DNA from: UBA12465 sp964408785 | Lineage (GTDB): Bacteria > Patescibacteriota > Patescibacteriia > Patescibacteriales > UBA12465 | Length of the DNA: 11,886 bases | Assembly (NCBI GenBank): GCA_964408785.1 | Contig: CAYPAS010000021.1 | Coordinates: forward strand, 1-11,886 | Direction: 5' to 3' | Shown here: positions 1 to 7,794 of the stretch, in pieces | Layout: every line of letters begins with the position of its first letter | Numbering within the stretch: position 1 is the first letter of the stretch | Translations under genes and position numbers: made by a program | Notes under the pieces: model-generated | Told to the model about the DNA's origin: nothing | The model's database searches: none | Seen by the model: the letters and a program-made list of their open reading frames with translations, nothing else

Positions 1-1
1 T

Positions 2-3000
2 TATAAGATTGATCAGCCTTCTTGCGATTGTTGCTGTACTATAGGTAACGACGCTCAGGATTGCTGCGCCCCATTGAAGTGTGAAGGCAGCTGCGGCGCT
101 GATCGCGGAAAGACCTCTGATATTACCTTGGGGCGTTGCGGCGGTTGTAAATCAGCCGGGGATACGGCGGCAGAAAGGGATGCGGCCTGTAATTGCACCG
201 GACACAGCGGCCAGTTCTGTGATATTGATAATCCAGATTTTCCGGATGGGGTTTGTAGCGATTGTTCTAGCTTATCGGCTGGCAGTTGTAATGACCATAG
301 TTCTGCCTGCTGTTTAGATTCTAGGCGCACCGCTGATGATAGCGATGATCTTTGCCGTGGCGGTAACGGGGAATTAGTTTCTAATGACCCAGCCGATGAT
401 GATTTCGGTTATTGCGCTTATTACAATTGTCAGGAATTAAACAACGTCATGAGTTGCGCTTCTAGCAATCCTTTGAAGCTGGGAGTATTTTCCAATCAAG
501 AAGCTTGTGTTTCCGGTTGTTCTTCGACCGTTCCTTGTTCTCAATATAGCGATAGCGCTAGCTGCATGGCCGACGGCCGTTGCTGTTATGATTCAAAAAC
601 CACTAGCTGTCGTTCGGGCGAGCAAATATTAGAGGGCCAAGATAAGGGATTTTGTTCTTATTATGATTGCCGCGAAGATAATCCTGGGCAGTGCGCCTCC
701 AATAATCCTAAACGCGATGGCCGTTATTCTAAGGTTAGCATCTGCGAACAAGGATGCGCCGGTGAATTATCGGGAGTAAATGATCCTTGTGTTAGCAATG
801 ATAGCGCCTCTTGTTTAGCTGACGCTTGCGTTTTCCCGGGATTTAGCTGTCTTTTAGATAGCGGTTCTTTCGGTATTACGCCGCCTAATTGTGGTACCTG
901 CTGCTGTCAGCCAGGAGCTAATGATTATTGTTCTCAGATTAGTCCTAATTTAAGCTGTTTGGCGGATAAGGGTTCATGCACTGGTGCTAGCCGAGGCCTT
1001 TGCTGTGGTTGTTCTAGTGATTCTGAGTGCGGTTCGCCAGAAACTATCGGTTGCGCTAGCGATACTTGCTGTCAGGCAAGACCAGAGATAAGCACCACTT
1101 CGCCACAGCACAAAGATTCTAATGTTTGTCGCAATGCGATGATCGGCGTTGACTTTAATCAAAAGATGGATGCTGTATCTTTTAATGATTCGGTTATTTT
1201 ATTGGAAGAAAGAAATCCTGATGACGGCCCTTGTCCCTTGGGTAGTATTTATGTTTTGAATAGTAAAGAAAAAAGCTATTTTAGTAATTTGATAGGAAAG
1301 ACTTTTAGAGTTTTAAAAACAGCTTATTCTCACCTATTTAACCGGCAAGCCCTGGCTAAGAATGATGTTCCTAACGAAAATTCATTATACTGTTCTATCC
1401 CGGGTGTAGTATCTGGCTACAATAGCGATAATGGCGCTCACCTTTCTTTTACTCCTTCTCGGGTTTTAGATGGCGATAGCGATTTTTATTTTATAGTTAA
1501 GGGTGATGAATTGCTCGATAGCCAGGCTGGAGTTCTAAGTGCTGCCAGTATAGGTTTGAATGGCAAAGGATATTTATCTGACACGCATGGCTATATAGAG
1601 GGCGCGAATATTAAATTTAATGGACGTGTTTACGCTAATTCTCATATTTTGAAATTCAAGACGATGCCGAATGAGGGGACTAATAGCGGCATCTGCGCTA
1701 TTGATAAAATAAAAATTACGCCAGATTCTTATCTTTTCTCTACATCCGATAATGACGTCAATGAAAATGATGCCGATGCCGCTGCCGCTTCATTTGATAC
1801 GGCTATGGATAAAGATAAGGTTTTTTCCGTAAAAACTTATAGTACCGATGATCAGGAGATACATCCGGTTACTGGTTATTTTTGGGATTGGAGATTCCAG
1901 GTAGCTGATGAAAGTGTGGCCACTATTGATAATGGTGTTAGTAATTTACCATTCGGGTCAGTTAAGCTTTCGGCGAAAAGCGGCGTAAGTGATGGTGAAA
2001 CTGCATTAAAAGCCTCTATCGACATGTCGCGCTTCTTGGCTTCAAATAACTGTGTATCTTCTAGTTGTTCTTGTTCGGATAGCGTTTGTTCGGAAAATTG
2101 TTGCAATTCAGTAATCGCTGGCGCTGATTATAATATCTCTAGTAATGTTTATGTTTTTATCTGTAATAATCCTTGGCCGCCATTAAATACTGACGGCAGC
2201 TGGAGTCCTTGGGTAGATAATTGTGAAGGGTCAAATAGCGGTTGTTCTAATTATAATTATAAATTTTATTATTGTCGGGATGCTGGAAATGAAACGACGG
2301 CTGATGACTTGCCGGCAATTAACAATCAACCAGTAATCCGTGGTAACAGTGGCAGCTTAGTCTGCTCTGTCGATAATTCTGATTGTAGCAGTTTGAATTC
2401 CCCTTGCGGACCAGATAATAATAATGACGGGTCAAGAGATGGTTTCTGTGTCTGGAACGTCTTAAAGGAATCATATTTTTTCCGAGAAGAAGTACCGACT
2501 GGCGCGATTATCAGCGGTTTAAATGATAATAAGAGCGGCGGTTCGGTCACCATTAATATGAAGGCTAATGGTTCGCCGGAATATTTTAAAATTTATTATC
2601 TTCCTTCTGGACAAGGGGCAACTATATATAGCAAGCTCCTAAAGAATGATTCAAATAAATGTTATCAAAGCACTTATAATGGGAACAGTTATTCTTTCTG
2701 CACGGAGCAAATAGACGGATTGATTGATAACCGCGCTTATATATTCCAGATATCGGCCATCTCCAGCAATGGCGCGGAAAGTTCCTTGTCTCCGGAAAAA
2801 ACAATAACGCCAACTGATCAGATTGCTCCTAACAAGATAGTGAATTCCGTTGTTGTAGCTAGAATATTTCCTGCCAGTTCGACTCTTTGGATAAAATGGG
2901 ATGCTGTTCCCGGTGCCACCTCCTACCGTTTATATAGCGGTTTTGCTCCAGGGGTTTACGGAGAATATCACGAAACTAACCGTAATAGTATAGATTTTAA

Positions 3001-3412
3001 GTTGTCTGATATACGTTCTGGCCATAATTATTTTGAGATTACCGCTTTAGACGCTAGCGGCAATGAAAGTCAGAAAGGAGTTCCGCAGATGCGATATTCC
3101 AATAATTATCCGACAGGAATGGAAGTCGTTATCGGGCAAAATGCAAAAAGTTATTTTTCTTATGATAATAAGTATTGGTATGCCGGATTTAGTTTTACAA
3201 ATGAAGAGTGCTTATTTGCCGCTAATAGCATTAATGGGCAAGTTGACTGTGAGGCTGCTATAGATGAATCTTTGAAGACCTGGCAAAAGGGAAAACTCCT
3301 TTATTCTGGAAGCAGACATTACTGTTCAAATCAGGCCTGTCCTGACGCCTCAAGCAACAGGAACGCTTGTTCAATCGGGAATAATACTATTCAGTGTTAT
3401 CGACATGATTAA
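2..3412 (+). CDS. Giant cysteine-rich surface protein with Ig-like and FN3-like domains (5' end missing)
   Basis: The reading frame is open from the window edge, so the start and any signal peptide lie upstream. The TTG at 74 is only an internal codon, because 24 in-frame codons with six cysteines precede it. About 1136 residues are visible. Nt 2-1078 is extremely cysteine-rich, with about 52 Cys in 359 codons, many as CC or CCC. Nt 1079-1669 resembles an SbsA/Big_5-type Ig-like domain (VCRNAMIGVDFNQKMD). Nt 1691-2030 looks like another beta-sandwich. A second Cys cluster sits at 2051-2104, then a block with NPWPP, FYYCRDAG and SSLNSPCGPD (2159-2473). Two fibronectin-III-like domains follow (about 2507-2815 and 2822-3082; the second has TLWIKWDAVPGATSYRLY), then a Cys-containing tail. 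The Cys load implies an extracellular, disulfide-bonded protein. The next gene starts 8 nt downstream. I cannot assign a biochemical function. Adhesion or surface-layer work is an inference. Confidence 0.88.
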   Translation, partial: YKIDQPSCDCCCTIGNDAQDCCAPLKCEGSCGADRGKTSDITLGRCGGCKSAGDTAAERDAACNCTGHSGQFCDIDNPDFPDGVCSDCSSLSAGSCNDHSSACCLDSRRTADDSDDLCRGGNGELVSNDPADDDFGYCAYYNCQELNNVMSCASSNPLKLGVFSNQEACVSGCSSTVPCSQYSDSASCMADGRCCYDSKTTSCRSGEQILEGQDKGFCSYYDCREDNPGQCASNNPKRDGRYSKVSICEQGCAGELSGVNDPCVSNDSASCLADACVFPGFSCLLDSGSFGITPPNCGTCCCQPGANDYCSQISPNLSCLADKGSCTGASRGLCCGCSSDSECGSPETIGCASDTCCQARPEISTTSPQHKDSNVCRNAMIGVDFNQKMDAVSFNDSVILLEERNPDDGPCPLGSIYVLNSKEKSYFSNLIGKTFRVLKTAYSHLFNRQALAKNDVPNENSLYCSIPGVVSGYNSDNGAHLSFTPSRVLDGDSDFYFIVKGDELLDSQAGVLSAASIGLNGKGYLSDTHGYIEGANIKFNGRVYANSHILKFKTMPNEGTNSGICAIDKIKITPDSYLFSTSDNDVNENDADAAAASFDTAMDKDKVFSVKTYSTDDQEIHPVTGYFWDWRFQVADESVATIDNGVSNLPFGSVKLSAKSGVSDGETALKASIDMSRFLASNNCVSSSCSCSDSVCSENCCNSVIAGADYNISSNVYVFICNNPWPPLNTDGSWSPWVDNCEGSNSGCSNYNYKFYYCRDAGNETTADDLPAINNQPVIRGNSGSLVCSVDNSDCSSLNSPCGPDNNNDGSRDGFCVWNVLKESYFFREEVPTGAIISGLNDNKSGGSVTINMKANGSPEYFKIYYLPSGQGATIYSKLLKNDSNKCYQSTYNGNSYSFCTEQIDGLIDNRAYIFQISAISSNGAESSLSPEKTITPTDQIAPNKIVNSVVVARIFPASSTLWIKWDAVPGATSYRLYSGFAPGVYGEYHETNRNSIDFKLSDIRSGHNYFEITALDASGNESQKGVPQMRYSNNYPTGMEVVIGQNAKSYFSYDNKYWYAGFSFTNEECLFAANSINGQVDCEAAIDESLKTWQKGKLLYSGSRHYCSNQACPDASSNRNACSIGNNTIQCYRHD
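305..760 (+). repeat. Tandem cysteine module, two diverged protein-level copies
   Basis: Two consecutive units inside the giant Cys-rich protein share one cysteine pattern. Unit 1 (about 305-526) runs from ACCLDS through FGYCAYYNC and SCASSNP to CVSGC. Unit 2 (about 578-760) runs from RCCYDS through KGFCSYYDC and QCASNNP to CEQGC. The order CC, YC-YY-xC, C-A-S-x-N-P, aromatic-S, C-xx-GC is kept, while the spacer between the CC pair and the YYxC motif varies. The DNA is diverged, so this is an old domain duplication and not a recent slippage repeat. Confidence 0.7.
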
Positions 3413-3420
3413 AAAATCTT

Positions 3421-6400
3421 ATGCCAAAAAGTAATTTAGTAAACAGAGTTTTTTTAATAGCCGTTGTTTTTTTCTTATTTTTAATTTCGATTCCGGTTTT
3501 GGCCGAGCAGGGGGCTGATAGTAGTGACGCCATTGCTGTTAGGGTTTTACCAAACCCCAATCATTACAGTATTTATCAGTGGTATTCAGCTCAAGGTTTT
3601 AGCGGTTCGCCCCAGTCTTTGACTGTTGATGGCTATGAGGCTATCCGTGATGGACGCTCGGTTTATGTTAACGCGGCTAATATTGAGTTAAGAGCGGGAG
3701 AAGGGCCGGTTAAAAAAAATATCTATACTAATATTTATTTGATTTCGTATAATCAAGAATCGTCCGGTAAAACCGTTGATATTTTGGGTCAGATAATTTC
3801 CCACTGGAAATTTAATTCAAATATACCGGCGGAGAGCACCCAACCCACCTGTGCTATTTCCTCGTCTAATTGTTCTTCTGATGCTGATTGCGGCAATGAA
3901 TCTTATTGTGAAACCAGCGGCAGGGAAGCCAACTCTTGTAAATTAAGACAGCCAAAAAATTGTTCTATTGATCAAGATTGTCCATCGGGGTATTTTTGCA
4001 ACAGCTTAAAATCAAAAATAATCCGTGATATCAAGCGTTTGGGGTATTCCCAGGCTATAAAAAATTCTTTGGATTCTTACCGTGATAATTATGATAATTA
4101 CCCTAGTTTAAGTGCCGGAACCTATCTTGCTGGACGTGCTTTGTCTGTCTGGCCAAGTTGGTCGAGCGGTTTTTTGTCGCCTATAGGCGTAGCGCAGGAT
4201 ATCGTTGATCCGATAAATCGTTTAGGTGCTTGTCCTGGTTATGATCCCTATACTTGTTGGGATAATGTCAACAGGAGTTTTGCTGGTTTTTCTAACGGTG
4301 CTTTTTATTTGCCGGCTGGTAGCTATGCCACCTCTTATTTTTCTGCTGACGGAAAATCGTACAGTCTGTGTTCGGTTATGGAAACTGATGATACTGCCTA
4401 TGCTTTTAATCCGCCCAATGACTATAGTATGAGTTGTCCAGTTGGGGTTTTTTCTGGCGGCAATGTCGTTAATAACGCCCCTAAATTAATCGGCAGTAAT
4501 CTTAAGGGGCAGACGGGGCGTGAGTTTGTTGGTTATATAAAGGTTGACGATGAAGATGGCGACCAGCTTTCTTGGAATATTCAATGGAGCGGTGCTTCTT
4601 GGGGAAAAGATTTGCCGGTTTTGCAAGATACCAGTGATCCTTATCAAAAAAAGGTTTACGCGCCAGCCGCTGGTAATGCCGGTTCTTATCTTATTCTTTT
4701 GACCGTTGATGATGGTCGGGGCGGCAAACTAGAAACTAAGATACCTCTTTCAGTTTTTACTACTTTGCCAACTATTGAGGCTGATAACTATAATTACACC
4801 CTGGATTTAAATAATAATTTTGTTTACTCTTTCTATTTTTCTAGCGATAATTTAAATTTACCAGCCAGTTCTTATACTTTTGCTAAGATTTCTGGGCCGG
4901 TCGGTTTAGATCCGCTTCAAGGCTTAAGCAAGACGCTGGCCAGTGTTAGCACTAATAAGTATAAGGTGGAGTATAAAGGAGTTTTAGCTAACGCATCTAA
5001 TTATCAGGCCAGCCAATCTTTTGTTTATCAAATAAAAGTTACAGACAAAAGCGGCAACTTTACTAGCCAGGACGTTAACATAACAGTTAACGTTGTTACG
5101 CCGCAACTAACTTTAAGCTGCCCGGCTAGCGTCCGTTTAAACAATCCCTATTCTTGCCAATTAGGAGAAGCAACAGCTAATTTTACTGTTTCTGGTTTAC
5201 CAGCCGGTTTGCTTTATGGTAACGGCTTGATTTCTGGTTCGCCAACGACGGCTGGCAATTCGACAATCAGTGTCCGTTTAACTAATACCTATGGTAGTTA
5301 TGTTGATGCTAGTTTTGCTTTGAAGGTTAATACTTATTGCGGTGATGGTATAAAACAGGCGCCGAATAGTGAGGCCAAGGGAGGAGCATCCAATAATGGT
5401 CAAGAAAGTTGCGATGGCAATGATGGCATAACTTCTGATCCCGCCCAAAGCAGTGTTAGTCGTCAATATGCTTGCAGTACTCCAGCAGGGGCAATTACGC
5501 CTTATCCAATAACAACCACTGATTATTGCGTTTTCCCTTCAGTAAATAATGGCGGCGGTTATTGTGGCGACGGTTTTTGTACTAGCCAGGAAAACTGTTC
5601 AAGCTGTGAAAGCGATTGTGGCAAGTGTCAGGTGGTTATTAGTGGAAAAATTTTAAATTACCCTAATTATGTACAAGGACAATTAGCGCAGTCGCCAGTC
5701 GGGTTTGCTACTTGTCGGGTAATTAATAGCCAAGGGGAAACAGTTGCCAATACTACGGCTAATAATTATGGTGAATATTCCATGTTAATCGAAGGTCGAT
5801 ACATCTTGCCTCCGTATAATTATAAATTAGTTTGTTCGGCAAACAATTACTCAGAGACTAAAGAGCCGTTTGTTCCCGATAAAAGCAAGACAATCAATGT
5901 TCGTCTTTTTGGTAATCAATTACTTGATGATTCTCGTGGGGCAGCTGATTATAAAATATTATTGGTTAATTCTGCATACTCCAATAACATCAACATCTCT
6001 TCTTACTTGCTTCAAGAGCCTTTTTTTGTAAATAATGCCCCTAGTTATTTGGATAGTTTTGACAGTGATTCATTTGAAGGATCAACAGAGCTCGCGGGTG
6101 CCTCCGGTGTTTATTTAACAGTGCTTCCTGTCAATAGATTGTATGGCACCAGCACATACTTGCCGAAAATGTTTTTTGATAATACTACTAATAACACCAG
6201 AACAATAGCCGCCGCTATTGATAGCCCCAGTACTTATAGCAGCCTGCAAAGTTTTCGTCTTTGGCAGCCAATGTTTAATCGGTCGTATTCTTATAAAATC
6301 TGGGTTGAAAATAATGATGCCAAAAATCTTGAAGTTTTTCTTTATGGTAAAGATGGCCAGTTAATAAAGTCTTTTTCTGGCTGTAATTTGAGCGGTAATC

Positions 6401-6552
6401 TTTGGACGCCATTTACTATAGGCGCTGATAATTCTTTGACATTTAGCGGTCAATGCGATAACGGTGCCATTCCAGATAATGGCCAAATTCAGAACGAAAA
6501 GGACGAGAAAAAGGAAGACAAAAAAGCAGAGAATGGAGTTACTAGTTTATAA
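3421..6552 (+). CDS. Large secreted mosaic protein with pseudopilin-like, Ig/cadherin-like and Cys-rich domains
   Basis: This 1043-residue protein starts with a clear signal peptide: basic MPKSNLVNR, a hydrophobic core at residues 10-26, and VLA before EQ as likely cleavage site. Residues 36-135 form a domain with HYSIYQWYSAQGF, SPQSLTVDGYEAIRDGR and TNIYLISYNQ. A Cys-rich linker (144-193) carries CSSDADC and CSIDQDCPSGYFC. Residues 198-340 resemble the globular part of a type II/IV pseudopilin (DIKRLGYSQAIKNSLDSY, DNYPSL, VDPINRLG, YDPYTCW). Residues 354-446 look cadherin/PKD-like (DDEDGDQLSW, LTVDDGRGG). Residues 563-636 resemble a He_PIG Ig domain (LPAGLLYGNGLISGSPTTAG). CGDG-type Cys motifs follow (640-736), then a carboxypeptidase-regulatory-like domain (about 738-830). 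The last 25 residues are charged and no C-terminal anchor is visible. There is no Shine-Dalgarno sequence. It is probably co-transcribed with its neighbours. Function is unknown; an exported envelope or matrix protein is inferred. Confidence 0.92.
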   Translation: MPKSNLVNRVFLIAVVFFLFLISIPVLAEQGADSSDAIAVRVLPNPNHYSIYQWYSAQGFSGSPQSLTVDGYEAIRDGRSVYVNAANIELRAGEGPVKKNIYTNIYLISYNQESSGKTVDILGQIISHWKFNSNIPAESTQPTCAISSSNCSSDADCGNESYCETSGREANSCKLRQPKNCSIDQDCPSGYFCNSLKSKIIRDIKRLGYSQAIKNSLDSYRDNYDNYPSLSAGTYLAGRALSVWPSWSSGFLSPIGVAQDIVDPINRLGACPGYDPYTCWDNVNRSFAGFSNGAFYLPAGSYATSYFSADGKSYSLCSVMETDDTAYAFNPPNDYSMSCPVGVFSGGNVVNNAPKLIGSNLKGQTGREFVGYIKVDDEDGDQLSWNIQWSGASWGKDLPVLQDTSDPYQKKVYAPAAGNAGSYLILLTVDDGRGGKLETKIPLSVFTTLPTIEADNYNYTLDLNNNFVYSFYFSSDNLNLPASSYTFAKISGPVGLDPLQGLSKTLASVSTNKYKVEYKGVLANASNYQASQSFVYQIKVTDKSGNFTSQDVNITVNVVTPQLTLSCPASVRLNNPYSCQLGEATANFTVSGLPAGLLYGNGLISGSPTTAGNSTISVRLTNTYGSYVDASFALKVNTYCGDGIKQAPNSEAKGGASNNGQESCDGNDGITSDPAQSSVSRQYACSTPAGAITPYPITTTDYCVFPSVNNGGGYCGDGFCTSQENCSSCESDCGKCQVVISGKILNYPNYVQGQLAQSPVGFATCRVINSQGETVANTTANNYGEYSMLIEGRYILPPYNYKLVCSANNYSETKEPFVPDKSKTINVRLFGNQLLDDSRGAADYKILLVNSAYSNNINISSYLLQEPFFVNNAPSYLDSFDSDSFEGSTELAGASGVYLTVLPVNRLYGTSTYLPKMFFDNTTNNTRTIAAAIDSPSTYSSLQSFRLWQPMFNRSYSYKIWVENNDAKNLEVFLYGKDGQLIKSFSGCNLSGNLWTPFTIGADNSLTFSGQCDNGAIPDNGQIQNEKDEKKEDKKAENGVTSL

Positions 6553-6569
6553 TAAAATTATAAAATCTT

Positions 6570-6947
6570 ATGAAATTAAAATTTTCATTTAGGACTTTAA
6601 ATGATAAGCAACTAGCGATTCTACTAGTAATTTCTTTTCTTGTTTTATTGACCTTGGTTTTGGCGGTTTATTATCAAACTAAATCAAAAAAAATTAATAG
6701 TCCGGCTTTAAATGATGTCGGTGCTGAACAAAATTTAGTAAATGATAAGACGGAAGTTTTAGACCATCCAGAATTTATGGAAGATAGTGAGAAGGAAAGT
6801 TTCAGTGTCTCCAAGGATTTAAAGATACAGATAATTAAAAGAGGGGCGGACGGAAAAACGGAAGTTTATAAGATAATTAAAGATGATTCAGAGATTATTG
6901 CTGATCCTAGGGAGATAAAAGCAATACAGCCAATCAGCGCTTATTAA
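6570..6947 (+). CDS. Small single-pass membrane protein, unknown function
   Basis: This 125-residue protein has a short basic N-terminus, one strong membrane helix (about residues 15-36, LAILLVISFLVLLTLVLAVYY) followed by basic QTKSKK, and a charged soluble C-terminal part. Near the C-terminus, DLKIQIIKRGADGKTEVYK and IIKDDSEIIADP look like a small beta-rich unit. With no cleavage motif after the helix, it reads as a signal-anchored protein. It starts 17 nt after the large secreted protein. It shares the upstream string AAAATCTTATG with that gene and has no Shine-Dalgarno sequence, so the same transcript is likely. I do not recognise the family. Its position suggests an accessory to the two large upstream proteins, but that is inference only. 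Confidence 0.82.
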   Translation: MKLKFSFRTLNDKQLAILLVISFLVLLTLVLAVYYQTKSKKINSPALNDVGAEQNLVNDKTEVLDHPEFMEDSEKESFSVSKDLKIQIIKRGADGKTEVYKIIKDDSEIIADPREIKAIQPISAY

Positions 6948-6956
6948 CAGAGCGCT
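6936..6956 (+). repeat. Short perfect hairpin over the stop codon of the small membrane protein gene
   Basis: The palindromic hexamer AGCGCT occurs at 6936-6941 and again at 6951-6956, so the two copies can pair around a 9-nt loop that contains the TAA stop (6945-6947). No T-run follows, so it is not a standard intrinsic terminator. It borders the -35 element of the downstream promoter. Confidence 0.4.
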
Positions 6957-6984
6957 AGCCATAAATTGGATAATCGTTTATAAT
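6956..6984 (+). promoter_or_regulatory. Candidate sigma70-type promoter for the TSP3 gene run
   Basis: A perfect TATAAT -10 box lies at 6979-6984. Exactly 17 nt upstream is TAGCCA (6956-6961), which matches the TTGACA -35 consensus at 4 of 6 positions. A transcript would begin near 6991, giving a leader of about 17 nt before the ATG at 7008. The 60-nt gap is the longest one among the plus-strand genes left of clpP, which fits a new transcription unit. Confidence 0.5.
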
Positions 6985-7007
6985 TTTAGATATAAATACT
7001 AAAAATT

Positions 7008-7775
7008 ATGTTCAATGATTTGAATGGGCAAAATAACAACGCCGCCAATAAAGTCGACGATATCTTTGCCGAAACCGATAAAACAACAAACGCGCCATAT
7101 CCGCCATTAAGCGCTTCTCCGGCAAACAACCCGGAAATAGAAACTAGCCGGGTTGGTTTAGTTTCTGGCAATGATGGTGAAAAAAACGATAGCTCTAAAA
7201 ATCGTTGGTTGAAAATAGCTTTGATTGTTATTGTTGTTATAATTATTATTCTTGGAGCTTATTTGGTTTATGCCAAGGTTTTTTCTGGCCAAACAGCAAA
7301 TGAACAATTGCTCAGCAATACCGTCGATAAGACCACGGAAACTGAAACCGTTAATAAGACGGCCGGAACATTCGTTGAGCCGGCTTCCAAGAAGAAGGCT
7401 GATGATCTTGGTGAAACAACAAGTAGTAATACCCCAGAAGAAATTACTTCTGAAAATCAGTCAGCAGTTAGTGCTGTTGACGGACAGGTGGCAAATAGCG
7501 AAGAAGGTCTACCAGCGACCCCAGAAGCAATGGCTGATGGCGGATCCTTAAGCGCTGATAGCGACAACGATGGGTTATTAGATTCTTTGGAGAAAACCAT
7601 CGGCACTAATATAAATGTCATTGATACGGATAATGACGGACTTAGCGATTATGAGGAAGTTGAAGTTTATCATACGAATCCTTTGAACGCCGATAGCGAC
7701 GGTGATACTTATGCCGACGGCGAAGAGGTAAAAAATGGATACGATCCGAACGGCCCGGGAAAATTGGCTAGATAG
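7008..7775 (+). CDS. Membrane-anchored TSP3-repeat (calcium-binding type) protein
   Basis: This 255-residue protein has a polar N-terminal tail (1-66) starting MFNDLNGQ and containing DDIFAETDK. One membrane helix follows (about 67-90, WLKIALIVIVVIIIILGAYL), then a long Thr/Glu/Ser-rich low-complexity stalk (about 95-180). The C-terminal head (184-247) has three Asp-rich units: DSDNDGLLD, DTDNDGLSDYEE and DSDGDTYADGEEVKNGYDP. These match the DxDxDG pattern of thrombospondin type 3 repeats, which bind calcium in characterised proteins. The layout suggests a cytosolic tail and an outward calcium-stabilised head on a stalk. The start follows a good promoter but has no Shine-Dalgarno sequence, only A-rich ACTAAAAATT. 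It is probably the first gene of a three-gene run. It is paralogous in layout to the gene at 8004. Ligand and partner are unknown. Confidence 0.9.
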   Translation: MFNDLNGQNNNAANKVDDIFAETDKTTNAPYPPLSASPANNPEIETSRVGLVSGNDGEKNDSSKNRWLKIALIVIVVIIIILGAYLVYAKVFSGQTANEQLLSNTVDKTTETETVNKTAGTFVEPASKKKADDLGETTSSNTPEEITSENQSAVSAVDGQVANSEEGLPATPEAMADGGSLSADSDNDGLLDSLEKTIGTNINVIDTDNDGLSDYEEVEVYHTNPLNADSDGDTYADGEEVKNGYDPNGPGKLAR

Positions 7776-7794
7776 TTTTAATATATTTGATAGC

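Noticed and set aside
74..76. TTG as the start of the giant Cys-rich protein
   Set aside because: The frame is open back to position 2 with cysteine codons of the same style, and no leader or signal peptide follows the TTG. The gene is simply cut by the window.
305..760. CRISPR array or mobile-element repeats
   Set aside because: The repetition is at protein level with diverged DNA and irregular spacing. No transposase, terminal inverted repeats or spacer-repeat pattern is seen anywhere in the window.
7252..7551. Plus-strand open frame of 99 codons inside the first TSP3 gene
   Set aside because: It is a shadow in another frame. The TSP3 frame has a clear helix and Asp-rich repeats, while this one has no coherent domain and no start signal.
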